Shown here in pieces: positions 1 through 8,707 of a DNA stretch of 64,000 bases. The notes beneath the pieces were generated by a model, which saw only the letters and a program-made list of their open reading frames with translations, ran no database searches and had not been told where the DNA came from. This DNA comes from JBMOUD01 sp049319665 (lineage in GTDB: Bacteria > Pseudomonadota > Gammaproteobacteria > Enterobacterales > Enterobacteriaceae): positions 62,001-126,000 of the forward strand of contig NZ_JBMOUD010000005.1 in the NCBI RefSeq assembly GCF_049319665.1, written 5' to 3'. A program made the translations under genes and the position numbers. Within the stretch, counting starts at the first letter, position 1. The number at the start of each line of letters is the position of its first letter.

Positions 1-49
1 CGAACTGCCGTTGTGGCAAGTTCACTGCGGGTGCGCGCATTAAGGACAT
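1..49 (-). CDS. Start of a leftward gene (partial), possibly fhuC
   Basis: On the minus strand an ATG at 49 opens a frame that stays open to the window edge, giving 16 codons beginning MSLMRAPAV. The piece is too short to identify from sequence. In E. coli the genes downstream of mrcB in the same direction are fhuACDB, for ferric hydroxamate uptake, and a Fur-box-like site lies just upstream at 92-110. An iron-uptake gene such as fhuC is therefore a reasonable guess, but it rests on synteny only. The ribosome-binding site is weak. Confidence 0.35.
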   Translation of the reverse strand, partial: MSLMRAPAVNLPQRQF

Positions 50-91
50 GTTAGTGATCTCTAAACGTTGAATGGTAATAGCAATAGAAAT

Positions 92-110
92 GCAAACGAT
101 AATTATTATT
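92..110 (-). promoter_or_regulatory. Fur-box-like operator
   Basis: The 19 bases starting GCAAACGATAAT match the consensus Fur box at about 14 of 19 positions, including the whole central GATAAT hexamer and the following ATTAT. The site is 43 bp upstream of the leftward start codon at 49, which fits iron repression of that gene. It is inferred from base matching only. Confidence 0.45.
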
Positions 111-246
111 ATGACGGCGAATAATATATGCCATTACTAGAAAATCGCAAGCCCGCCAAATTCAACCAGCTCGAGTCAAAAATACGGCATATCCAGCTGT
201 TAAATAACATAATTCACAAAATAACAGCGAAATTTAAGGATATAAA

Positions 247-272
247 AAAGGCGCAATTTTCATTGCGCCTTT
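247..272 (-). terminator. Rho-independent terminator of mrcB
   Basis: An 11-bp perfect stem (AAAGGCGCAAT with ATTGCGCCTTT) around a TTTC loop is followed, reading the minus strand, by a T tract. It lies 85 bp after the mrcB stop codon. Confidence 0.85.
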
Positions 273-356
273 AAGAAACTGCTTAGCATATTATGTCTAT
301 CAATGAACAAGCCGTTAAGAAATCGTTAGCTCATCGTAGTAAACAATACATTGGCT

Positions 357-2957
357 TTAGTTGCTGCCAAACATCTCTTTTATCCATCCAGGAACACCTT
401 TGCCATCCCCCTCTTCCTGTTTCTGCGGCTGTTGTTGAGCCGGCTGTGAAGATGATGGCTGCTGTTGCACCTGTTGTGCGGCTTGCACCTGTGCCTGTGG
501 TTGTGACTGGCAGAGTGCCTGTGGGTTAGTCGTCCAGACAGGAATACTACGGACTGCACTGCTACCACCAAACATTCCAGTATTACCGTCACAGACAAAG
601 TTGCCGCTAGCATCGATATTCATCAGGCTAACATCTTCTGGCATCTGCAAATTCAACGGTTGCGGTGTTTCATTGGACAGATAGCGGCTGAATAATGCCA
701 TTGCACCGGTTGAACCCCAGAGTTTTGACGGGCCATTGTTATCACGACCTACCCAGGTAATCGCAACCTGATTACCATCAACACCCGCGAACCAGCTGTC
801 ACGCAGTTCGTTAGATGTCCCGGTTTTTGCTGCCAGGTGCAGATTGCCAAACTTGGTTGCTAGCGCACGTGAGGTACCTTCTGCAACAACCTGTTGCATC
901 GCGTATAGCGTCAGATAAGACGCCTGAGCTGGGATCACTCGTTGAGCCTGCGGGTAGCTTTGATACAACACCGTGCCATCCTCACCGATAACCGAACGCA
1001 CCGCTGATAGCGTAGCTTTATTACCGCCGCTGGCGATGGTCTGGTATTCCTGCGCCACTTCCATCGGCGTCAGTGCAATCGCACCTAACAGCATGGATGG
1101 CGTCTGGCTAAGCGACTCTTTAGGGATACCAAGGTTAATCAGCATATTGGTGATATTAGTCAGCCCAACAGCCATCCCCAAATTCACCGTAGGTACGTTC
1201 ATAGAACGCGCCAATGCATCAACCAGTAGAACTTGTCCACGGAATTGATGGTCATCATTGTGCGGTGACCAGGTCTGTCCGTTAGAGAGTTTAATGGTAA
1301 GGGGCTGATCCGGTAACACCGTATTCAAGCGATACTTATTCGGATCGCTTAACGCCGTTAAGTAAGTCGCCGGTTTTGCCAATGACCCCACCTGACGACG
1401 GGCCTGCATCGCACGGTTGAAACCAGCAAATTGCGTCTCAGCACCGCCGACCATAGCGCGAACTTCACCAGTGTAGCGATCGACAATTACCATCGCAGTT
1501 TCTATATCGTTGAAACCACTCTTCTTACGTAACTGCGGAATGCCTTCTTCTACTGCTTTTTCCGCCGCATCCTGCGAAACGGGGTCAAGCGTAGTGAAAA
1601 TTTTCACCCCAGACAGGTCAGTGATTTTATCGCCAAGCTTCTGTTGCAGCTCTTGGCGAACCATTTGCATAAACGCTGGCTGAGGTGAAATTACCCCGCC
1701 TTTCGGCTGCACGCCGAGTGGACGCGCACTGAGCATGTTATACAAATCTTGGTCGATAATTTTCTGTTCTTCTAACAGGCGCAATACCACGTTACGACGC
1801 TCAAGCGCCAGTTTCGGGTTACGCCAAGGGTTGTACAACGACGCCCCTTTCACCATACCAACCAGCAAGGCCTGCTGATCCAGACTCAGTTCATCAACCG
1901 GGCGACCAAAGTAATACAAGCTCGCCAGTGGGAAACCGCGAATCTGATCCGAGCCACTTTGTCCCAGATAGACTTCGTTCAGATACAGTTCAAGAATACG
2001 GTCTTTGCTATAGCGCCCATCCATCAGGATCGCCATGTACGCTTCACGCGCTTTACGCCACAGGGTTCTCTGGTTGGTCAGGAACAGGTTTTTAACCAAC
2101 TGTTGCGTCAGCGTACTGCCGCCCTGTACTGCATGCCCGGCGGTGATATTGGCGACAAAAGCACGACCAATTGAATAAGGGCTGATACCGTCATGCTCAT
2201 AGAAATGGCGGTCTTCGGTGGCAATCAGAGTTTGTACTAACAGGTCAGGGAAGCCTGAGCGTGGTACAAACAGACGTTGCTCGCCATTAGGTGACTGCAA
2301 CATGGTAATCAGGCGTGGATCGAGGCGGAATACGCCAAAATCTCGCTGATTGTCGAGGTTTTTAATCTCCGAAAGCTGCCCATTGCTGAAGATCAGGCGC
2401 GCGTTAATCTGCCCTTCTTTACCGTCTGGGAAATCAAATGGACGGCGCAGCAGATCAATGTTGTTGCCCTTAACGGTAAATTCGCCCGGACGAGTAATGC
2501 GCGTCACCTGACGATATTGCGTCCCTTCGAGCAGGCTAACCATGTCTTTGACATTATATGGCGTGCCCGGCTCAAGCGTGACCATGCGGCCATAAACGGC
2601 GGCAGGCAATTGCCACACTTTACCGTCGATACGGCTGCGGATTTCAGAATCCAAATACACGCCATAAGCGGCCATGATCACCACAAAGATGATAAACAGC
2701 TTAATGAAAAGCCCTATCCAGCCGCGTTTTTTGCGCGGTTTCTTAGCTTTAGATCCTTTGCGTGAGGCTGTTTTGCGAGTCATTCGCGTCTCCCCACTGT
2801 TATCATCATTATCATAGTCGTCATCATGTCCCTGAGTTTCATAGCGATCGTCATAATCATCATCATCCCTGCTTCTACGAGCCGGGCGGGGGCGCTTAGG
2901 CTTCGGTGGTGCAGTTTTACCTTTACGGCCTATTGGCTCGCGATCATCGCCTGACAT
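357..2957 (-). CDS. mrcB: Penicillin-binding protein 1B, bifunctional glycosyltransferase/transpeptidase
   Basis: This inner-membrane enzyme polymerises lipid II into glycan strands and cross-links the stem peptides. The 866-residue product starts MSGDDREPIGRKGK like E. coli PBP1b (844 aa). It has a charged, Asp-rich cytoplasmic tail, one membrane segment near residues 80-100 and the UB2H region. The glycosyltransferase catalytic Glu is at 248 in ATEDRHFYEHDG. The transpeptidase has SLAK with Ser525 and Lys528, then SMN and KTG. The C-terminus is Gln-rich and ends WIKEMFGSN as in E. coli. The gene stands between hrpB and an apparent iron-uptake gene, as in E. coli. Confidence 0.97.
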   Translation of the reverse strand: MSGDDREPIGRKGKTAPPKPKRPRPARRSRDDDDYDDRYETQGHDDDYDNDDNSGETRMTRKTASRKGSKAKKPRKKRGWIGLFIKLFIIFVVIMAAYGVYLDSEIRSRIDGKVWQLPAAVYGRMVTLEPGTPYNVKDMVSLLEGTQYRQVTRITRPGEFTVKGNNIDLLRRPFDFPDGKEGQINARLIFSNGQLSEIKNLDNQRDFGVFRLDPRLITMLQSPNGEQRLFVPRSGFPDLLVQTLIATEDRHFYEHDGISPYSIGRAFVANITAGHAVQGGSTLTQQLVKNLFLTNQRTLWRKAREAYMAILMDGRYSKDRILELYLNEVYLGQSGSDQIRGFPLASLYYFGRPVDELSLDQQALLVGMVKGASLYNPWRNPKLALERRNVVLRLLEEQKIIDQDLYNMLSARPLGVQPKGGVISPQPAFMQMVRQELQQKLGDKITDLSGVKIFTTLDPVSQDAAEKAVEEGIPQLRKKSGFNDIETAMVIVDRYTGEVRAMVGGAETQFAGFNRAMQARRQVGSLAKPATYLTALSDPNKYRLNTVLPDQPLTIKLSNGQTWSPHNDDHQFRGQVLLVDALARSMNVPTVNLGMAVGLTNITNMLINLGIPKESLSQTPSMLLGAIALTPMEVAQEYQTIASGGNKATLSAVRSVIGEDGTVLYQSYPQAQRVIPAQASYLTLYAMQQVVAEGTSRALATKFGNLHLAAKTGTSNELRDSWFAGVDGNQVAITWVGRDNNGPSKLWGSTGAMALFSRYLSNETPQPLNLQMPEDVSLMNIDASGNFVCDGNTGMFGGSSAVRSIPVWTTNPQALCQSQPQAQVQAAQQVQQQPSSSQPAQQQPQKQEEGDGKGVPGWIKEMFGSN

Positions 2958-3059
2958 TCATTTCTCTCCACAAACCAGCATTACTGCAAAATAGCGGTGT
3001 TAATCGGCGCTTACTCTGTGCTTCGCTTTTAAGGCAAACCACAAGATATTTCTTAAATA

Positions 3060-3104
3060 TACCCGTCGTCCTTCAAGGATGTAGGGGTGTTGGCTGCCAT
3101 CATT
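3060..3104. repeat. End fragment of a dispersed ATACCC-type intergenic repeat
   Basis: The stretch beginning ATACCCGTCGTCCTTCAAGG and ending in GGGGTGTTGGCTGCC is the same repeat end seen in inverted orientation at the right end of the panC-panD element (about 12977-13018). Only one end is present here, between hrpB and mrcB, so it looks like a solo remnant. Confidence 0.5.
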
Positions 3105-3109
3105 TACCG

Positions 3110-5551
3110 TCATTGGTATTTTTTAGTCCTGCGCGTCGGTACGGCCAACGCGGGAGAATCCGGCCACGGGTGCTTAGGGTAACGGCCTTTCATCTCTTTT
3201 TGTACTTCTCGATACGCCCCCTGCCAGAATGCTGCCAAATCGGCGGTAATCTGCAAAGGTCTATGTGCCGGAGAAAGCAGTTCCAACACAACAGCAATAC
3301 GTCCTTCCGCCAGTAGCGGACTGCGTTGTTCGCCAAACATTTCCTGCAAACGCACTGATAATACCGGCGGCTGCTCGCTATCATAGCGGATCGGTAATCT
3401 ACTGCCAGTCGGTACGGTATAATGCGTAGGTAAAACCGACTCTAAACGTTGACGCAAGCTCCAATCGAGCAGGCGCAGCAATGCGTCATAAAGGTCAACC
3501 TGCTGTAAAGCACGCAATGTACGAACACCGGTCAACGAAGGCAATAACCATTGCTCAAGATTTTCTAATAAAGTCGTATCATCAACCTGCGGCCAGTCAA
3601 TTTCCGGTATCCACTTTGCGGCACAAAGCAATCTCAAACGTAGCTGCTCAGCAGGAGTTGACCAATTAAGCGCTTGTAATCCTTGACCACGCACCCAATC
3701 GATCAATGCCTGCTGCAATTCTTCATCTTCAGGCTTGGCTAACGGCGTTGCTTTCAATACCAAGCGACCAATCTGCCAACGCCGCCACGCACGCAGCGTG
3801 CCTTTCTCTTCATCCCATTCGACTGCCGTCTGCTCTTTCACCACCTGCGGCAAACGCGCAGCAAGCTGCGAAGCATCTATCGACATGCCAAGTAAAATAC
3901 GGGCATCCGGGCTGTTATTACCCTGTAAAAGCTGTACTGCAATAAGCCAAGGGGCACGCGTCAGCCCCTCTTCTGGCGATAAAGAAGCACCAAGACCGTT
4001 CGCCAACAGATAGCGGCCATCAACGCCCCGCTGTTGAGCAATACGATCGGCAAAACCTACCGCTAACAACCATGGAGCCAGTGAAACGTCTATTTGCCCG
4101 CTAGCATGACGCGATAAGCGCTGGCACCACTGACGGGCGCGACGTTGCCAGTTAGCCTGTGGGCGACTGAGCCAATAATCGAGGTCTGGCTGTCCACCGC
4201 GCGGCGGTTCTTCGATAATGGCAGCCAACATAGCGGCAGTAGCCAAGGCATCAGCCCCTTGTTGTTCTGCATGAACAAGCATCGCAGCCAGTCGCGGATC
4301 GCATCCTAGTTTAGCCATTTGCTGGCCGATCGTATTCAAGCGTCCCTGTGTGTCCAGCGCTCCCAGCTCAGTTAATCGTCTTTTCGCTGCCGCCAACGCC
4401 TGCGGCGACGGACAATCGAGCCATGTCAATTGCGTAGGCTCCTGACATCCCCACTGTAATAGCTCTAACCATAAGCTACTGAGATCACTATGTAAGATCT
4501 CCGGTTCGCCCTGCTGACTGGCACGTTCCGCCTGATCTTTACTGAACAAATGCCAGCATAAACCCGGTTCTAAACGTCCGGCACGCCCCGCCCGCTGGGT
4601 CATTGATGCCTGGCTAATGCGTTGAGTGACTAAACGGGTCAGACCGCTGCGCGGGTCAAACTGTGCGCTACGTTCCAGACCGCTATCGACCACTAAGCGA
4701 ATGCCTTCAATGGTCAAACTGGTTTCAGCAATATTGGTCGCCAGTACTAATTTACGACGACCCGTTGCCGCAGGTTGGATAGCTTTTTGTTGCTGATCTA
4801 ATGTCAGAGCGCCGTAGAGCGGACAGAGATCAATCTCAGTGCTCACCCGTTCAACTAGCAAGTTCTGCACTCGGTGGATCTCCGCTACGCCGGGCAAAAA
4901 TAGCAGCATGGACCCGCTATTTTCCGCCATTAATCGACTCACAATACGTGCTACCCCTTCTTCAAGCCGTTCGTGACTAGCTAAGGCAAGATAGTCACGT
5001 ACCACCGGAAAACTGCGGCCTTCAGAGATAATCACCGGCGCATCCGGCAACAACGGTTGCAGCCGAGCGTTATCCAACGTGGCCGACATGATCAGCAGAC
5101 GCAAATCCTCACGTAACCCCTGTTGCACGTCGAGCAACAGCGCCAGCGCTAAATCAGCCTGTAGGCTACGCTCATGGAATTCATCGAGGATCACCAAAGA
5201 GACATCGTTAAGCTCAGGATCCTGCTGTACCATGCGGGTCAGAATACCTTCTGTCACCACTTCAAGGCGCGTCGCCGCGCTGGTTTTGCTTTCAGCGCGC
5301 ATGCGATAACCGACGGTCTGGCCCGGCTCTTCACCCAACTGCTGAGCCAAACGGTAAGCGACATTTTTCGCTGCCAGTCGACGCGGCTCCAACAGCAGAA
5401 TTTTGCCTGAAAAACCAGCATACTGTAGGATCTGCAACGGCAACCAGGTCGATTTCCCGGCACCTGTTGGGGCATGCAACAACACCTGCGGTGCATGTTG
5501 TAATGCATCAAGAATCTGATTAAGCACGACACTCACGGGCAAAGATGACAA
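3110..5551 (-). CDS. hrpB: DEAH-box ATP-dependent RNA helicase HrpB
   Basis: The 813-residue protein is a DEAH-box helicase of the HrpB type. Visible motifs in order are Walker A (PTGAGKST, near residue 28), EPRRLA, the Walker B form DEFH followed by ERS, SAT, the motif V region ATNIAETS and the motif VI QRAGRAGR. The C-terminal HrpB domain ends in PTRRTKKYQ, as in E. coli (PTRRTKKYS). The start used is TTG at 5551 (MSSLPV, as in E. coli) behind GGAGAG. The gene is divergent from thpR. Its cellular substrate is not well defined even in E. coli. Confidence 0.95.
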   Translation of the reverse strand: MSSLPVSVVLNQILDALQHAPQVLLHAPTGAGKSTWLPLQILQYAGFSGKILLLEPRRLAAKNVAYRLAQQLGEEPGQTVGYRMRAESKTSAATRLEVVTEGILTRMVQQDPELNDVSLVILDEFHERSLQADLALALLLDVQQGLREDLRLLIMSATLDNARLQPLLPDAPVIISEGRSFPVVRDYLALASHERLEEGVARIVSRLMAENSGSMLLFLPGVAEIHRVQNLLVERVSTEIDLCPLYGALTLDQQQKAIQPAATGRRKLVLATNIAETSLTIEGIRLVVDSGLERSAQFDPRSGLTRLVTQRISQASMTQRAGRAGRLEPGLCWHLFSKDQAERASQQGEPEILHSDLSSLWLELLQWGCQEPTQLTWLDCPSPQALAAAKRRLTELGALDTQGRLNTIGQQMAKLGCDPRLAAMLVHAEQQGADALATAAMLAAIIEEPPRGGQPDLDYWLSRPQANWQRRARQWCQRLSRHASGQIDVSLAPWLLAVGFADRIAQQRGVDGRYLLANGLGASLSPEEGLTRAPWLIAVQLLQGNNSPDARILLGMSIDASQLAARLPQVVKEQTAVEWDEEKGTLRAWRRWQIGRLVLKATPLAKPEDEELQQALIDWVRGQGLQALNWSTPAEQLRLRLLCAAKWIPEIDWPQVDDTTLLENLEQWLLPSLTGVRTLRALQQVDLYDALLRLLDWSLRQRLESVLPTHYTVPTGSRLPIRYDSEQPPVLSVRLQEMFGEQRSPLLAEGRIAVVLELLSPAHRPLQITADLAAFWQGAYREVQKEMKGRYPKHPWPDSPALAVPTRRTKKYQ

Positions 5552-5708
5552 AACGCTCTCCAGACAAAATAATAACGCGATAAATTGGCATCAATTTGTA
5601 AAGATTGTGCCAAAGCGGCAGGAATTGTAGCATTTAGCCTCGCTATCGACACGATTCCTGATGTTGATAGCGGCGCCATCTGTCGTGTCTCGTATTAAAG
5701 GAAAACGC

Positions 5709-6248
5709 ATGTCTGCAGAACGCCGCCTGTTCTTTGCTCTGGGGCTACAACCGGCTTTACAACAACAAATTATCCAGTGGCGGGCCGCCCATTTTGCTGC
5801 CGAGAGCGGCAGGCCGATAGCCGCTGCAAATTTACATCTGACGCTGGCCTTTCTTGGTGACGTTAGTGACAAAAAAATGCAGGTGCTAACCGAGGTTGCC
5901 GGGCGCCTGCGATCACCGGCAATATCGCTGACGCTCGATGATGTTGGGCACTGGCCAGGTTCTGGCGTGGTATGGCTGGGAACCCGCCGCGCGCCGCGTG
6001 CACTATTACAGCTGGCCGATCTGCTGCGCTCTCACGCTGCGCGTAATGGCTGTCATCAAAGTACATTACCTTTCCATCCGCATGTTTCATTATTACGCGG
6101 GGCGACCAAACCGGTCGCCATTCCATCTGCAACGGATAAATGGGCCTTTGCAGCCAACGAATTCAGCCTCTATCAATCGGTATATCAGCGCGGACGCACG
6201 CAATATAAATGTCTGCAAAGTTGGCCGTTACACACAGACATCGAATGA
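5709..6248 (+). CDS. thpR: RNA 2',3'-cyclic phosphodiesterase / 2'-5' RNA ligase
   Basis: This 2H phosphoesterase (LigT family) hydrolyses 2',3'-cyclic phosphate ends and can join tRNA halves through a 2'-5' bond in vitro. The two signature motifs are visible: HLTLAF in the first half and HPHVSLL in the second. I place the start at the ATG at 5709 (MSAERRLFFALG), with AAAGGA ahead of it. That gives 179 residues, close to E. coli (176). The open frame extends 16 codons further upstream without a good ribosome-binding site. sfsA follows after 33 bp. Confidence 0.93.
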   Translation: MSAERRLFFALGLQPALQQQIIQWRAAHFAAESGRPIAAANLHLTLAFLGDVSDKKMQVLTEVAGRLRSPAISLTLDDVGHWPGSGVVWLGTRRAPRALLQLADLLRSHAARNGCHQSTLPFHPHVSLLRGATKPVAIPSATDKWAFAANEFSLYQSVYQRGRTQYKCLQSWPLHTDIE

Positions 6249-6281
6249 TTTACTGCGCATTTCTTACCTCGGGACACGTTT

Positions 6282-7001
6282 ATGCAATTCATTACGCCAC
6301 TACAATCAGCCACACTTATTAAGCGTTATAAGCGTTTTCTGGCTGATGTTGTCACGCCAGAAGGCCAAGAGCTGACATTGCACTGCGCGAATACTGGCGC
6401 GATGACAGGTTGCGCCACGCCGGGTGATACCGTGTGGTATTCCACGTCAGATAATCCTAAACGTAAATATGCCCATAGCTGGGAGCTAACCGAAACCCAG
6501 ACCGGCCATTGGATTTGTGTTAATACCCTGCGTGCCAACCAACTGGTGCGTGAAGCGATAGAAACTGGGTCGGTTCCCGAATTAAGCGGTTACAGTAAAA
6601 TAACGGCTGAAGTGCCATATGGTGCGGAAAAAAGCCGTATAGATTTGTTACTACAGGCAGATAGTCTCCCCAACTGCTATATTGAAGTGAAATCTGTCAC
6701 ATTACTGCAACAGGGTTCGGGTTATTTTCCTGATGCGGTGACCTTACGTGGGCAAAAGCATTTGCGAGAGCTGCAAGGAATGGCAGAAATGGGACAGCGA
6801 ACAATACTTTTTTTCGCTGTATTACATTCAGGCATTGAAACCGTCTCGGCGGCACACCATATTGATCCGCGTTATTCAGAGTTACTAACGCAGGTGCAAC
6901 AGAAAGGTGTCGAAGTGATGTGCTACGGTGCCAAACTGTCTGCTGAGGGTATCCGCCTCACAGAACGGTTACCTCTGGTCACAAGCCAGTTTGTTGGATA
7001 A
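6282..7001 (+). CDS. sfsA: SfsA, sugar fermentation stimulation protein
   Basis: The 239-residue protein aligns along its length with E. coli SfsA (234 aa). It has the N-terminal OB-like part with HCANTGAMTGC and the C-terminal part with IEVKSVTLL and LRGQKHLREL. The D-x(n)-ExK pattern in the C-terminal domain resembles a PD-(D/E)xK nuclease core, and DNA binding has been reported for the family. The exact role is unsettled. It sits between thpR and dksA as in E. coli. Confidence 0.95.
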   Translation: MQFITPLQSATLIKRYKRFLADVVTPEGQELTLHCANTGAMTGCATPGDTVWYSTSDNPKRKYAHSWELTETQTGHWICVNTLRANQLVREAIETGSVPELSGYSKITAEVPYGAEKSRIDLLLQADSLPNCYIEVKSVTLLQQGSGYFPDAVTLRGQKHLRELQGMAEMGQRTILFFAVLHSGIETVSAAHHIDPRYSELLTQVQQKGVEVMCYGAKLSAEGIRLTERLPLVTSQFVG

Positions 7002-7180
7002 TTCCTATAATTCAGGCCTTAAGCAGAAGAAATACCGTGGTGCGATTACACAGTTCGTCACGTGCTTGTCAAGCATCTGTGAGGAATAATTGCCAAGCCC
7101 GCTTGCTTCTGCTATTTATAGCGGCCTGATTTTTCCCCCCTTTGGGGATCAATAGTGCGTGTTATGTTAGGAGAAGCATC

Positions 7181-7636
7181 ATGCAAGAAGGGCAAACCCG
7201 TAAGACATCGTCCTTGAGCATTCTCGCCATCGCTGGGGTGGAGCCGTACCAAGAGAAGCCAGGCGAAGAGTATATGAACGATGCTCAGCTCACACACTTC
7301 AAAAAAATTCTTGAAGCATGGCGCAACCAGCTCAGGGATGAAGTTGACCGTACCGTGTCGCACATGCAGGAAGAAGCTGCAAACTTCCCTGATCCGGCCG
7401 ACCGAGCCACGCAGGAAGAAGAATTCAGCCTGGAACTGCGTAACCGCGATCGCGAGCGTAAGCTGATTAAGAAGATTGAAAAGACGTTGAAAAAAGTGGA
7501 AGACGAGGATTTCGGTTTTTGTGAATCCTGTGGTGTTGAGATCGGTATTCGCCGTCTTGAAGCCCGTCCTACCGCTGACTTGTGCATTGACTGTAAAACA
7601 TTGGCAGAAATCCGCGAAAAGCAGATGGCCGGTTAA
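7181..7636 (+). CDS. dksA: RNA polymerase-binding transcription factor DksA
   Basis: DksA inserts into the RNA polymerase secondary channel and, with ppGpp, represses stable-RNA promoters and activates amino-acid biosynthesis promoters. The 151-residue product starts MQEGQTRKTSS and is nearly identical to E. coli DksA. It has the long coiled coil with the acidic tip, then a Cys4 zinc finger (CESC and CIDC). The open frame reaches 7142, but the family start is the ATG at 7181 behind TAGGAG. A terminator follows. Confidence 0.98.
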   Translation: MQEGQTRKTSSLSILAIAGVEPYQEKPGEEYMNDAQLTHFKKILEAWRNQLRDEVDRTVSHMQEEAANFPDPADRATQEEEFSLELRNRDRERKLIKKIEKTLKKVEDEDFGFCESCGVEIGIRRLEARPTADLCIDCKTLAEIREKQMAG

Positions 7637-7652
7637 GCAGCACAGTGACTCT

Positions 7653-7680
7653 CGCGGTGCATATGCACCGCGTTTCCTTT
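7653..7680 (+). terminator. dksA terminator upstream of gluQ
   Basis: A perfect 8-bp stem (CGCGGTGC with GCACCGCG) with loop ATAT is followed by TTTCCTTTT. It lies between dksA and gluQ. In E. coli and Shigella an intergenic terminator here is known to limit read-through into gluQ, and this one is placed for the same role. Confidence 0.8.
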
Positions 7681-7699
7681 TCCGTTCCCGCTTGTTTTT

Positions 7700-8632
7700 A
7701 TGCCAACTCTAGATTCCTCAAAGACTGCGACCACTGACTCTCAATATATTGGCCGTTTTGCGCCCTCGCCTTCTGGTGACCTGCATTTTGGTTCTCTCAT
7801 TGCCGCGCTCGGTAGTTATCTGCACGCTCGCGCTCAGGGTGGGCAATGGCGGGTACGTATTGATGATTTAGACCCGCCTCGTGAAGTCGCAGGCTCCGCC
7901 ACACGGATTTTAACCACGCTGGAACAATACGGTTTGGAATGGGATGGTGAAGTCGTCTGGCAATCGCAGCGCCATGATGCTTACCATGCCGCGCTCGACG
8001 AGTTGGAAAAACGCGGGTTAAGCTATTTCTGTACCTGTACTCGCCATCGCATCCAGCAGATTGGCGGCATCTATGACGGCCATTGCCGCATGGCAAAACA
8101 TGGCCCGCAGCAGGCAGCAATTCGCCTGCATCAAACCCATCCGGTTTATTATTTTACCGATGATTTGCTGGGTGAATTGCAGGCTGATAGCGCACTAGCA
8201 CAAGAAGACTTTATTATTCGCCGTCGTGATGGCCTGTTTGCGTATAATTTAGCCGTAGTGATTGATGACCATTTTCAGGGAATTACTCATATTGTTCGCG
8301 GCGCCGATTTAGTCGAGCCAACGGTAAGACAAATATCTCTTTATCAGCATTTGGGTTATCCGCAACCAGGTTATATTCATCTGCCACTGGCCTGTAATGC
8401 TACAGGTGATAAACTCTCTAAACAGAATCATGCTCCAGCGTTACCGGCGGGCGATCCGCGAGCAACGCTTGTTAAGACGTTGGATTTCCTCGGGCAAAAA
8501 ACGCCAGAAAACTGGCAAGATTTAACCTTGCCCTTATTATTACGCTGGGCCATAAACCATTGGTCATTAGATAAAGTGCCGCGTCAGAATGCAAAAGCGC
8601 CACCAGAATTGACTTCGGCATTCTCAAAGTAG
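7700..8632 (+). CDS. gluQ: Glutamyl-Q tRNA(Asp) synthetase
   Basis: This truncated glutamyl-tRNA synthetase paralogue attaches glutamate to the queuosine in the anticodon of tRNA(Asp). The 310-residue protein has only the catalytic half. Visible features are the FAPSPSGDLHFGSL segment (HIGH-like), a Cys-x-Cys zinc site in YFCTCTRHR with a later Cys in GHCR, and the KLSKQ (KMSKS-like) loop. It lacks an anticodon-binding domain, as the family does. The start at 7700 has a poor ribosome-binding site, consistent with low expression. Confidence 0.95.
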   Translation: MPTLDSSKTATTDSQYIGRFAPSPSGDLHFGSLIAALGSYLHARAQGGQWRVRIDDLDPPREVAGSATRILTTLEQYGLEWDGEVVWQSQRHDAYHAALDELEKRGLSYFCTCTRHRIQQIGGIYDGHCRMAKHGPQQAAIRLHQTHPVYYFTDDLLGELQADSALAQEDFIIRRRDGLFAYNLAVVIDDHFQGITHIVRGADLVEPTVRQISLYQHLGYPQPGYIHLPLACNATGDKLSKQNHAPALPAGDPRATLVKTLDFLGQKTPENWQDLTLPLLLRWAINHWSLDKVPRQNAKAPPELTSAFSK

Positions 8633-8694
8633 TCAGTGTGAGCTATGATTAGCCGCTGTTTTTTTAAGACGCGCTATTTTTATCAGTCACTATC

Positions 8695-8707
8695 GAGGTG
8701 TACCATT
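8695..8707 (+). promoter_or_regulatory. pcnB ribosome-binding site and AUU start codon
   Basis: GAGGTG at 8695-8700 is followed after four bases by ATT at 8705, then codons for FTRVANFCRKVL, the conserved N-terminus of E. coli PcnB. E. coli pcnB is an established case of initiation at AUU. The only in-frame ATG (8645) has no such context and would add 20 residues absent from the family. Confidence 0.8.
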
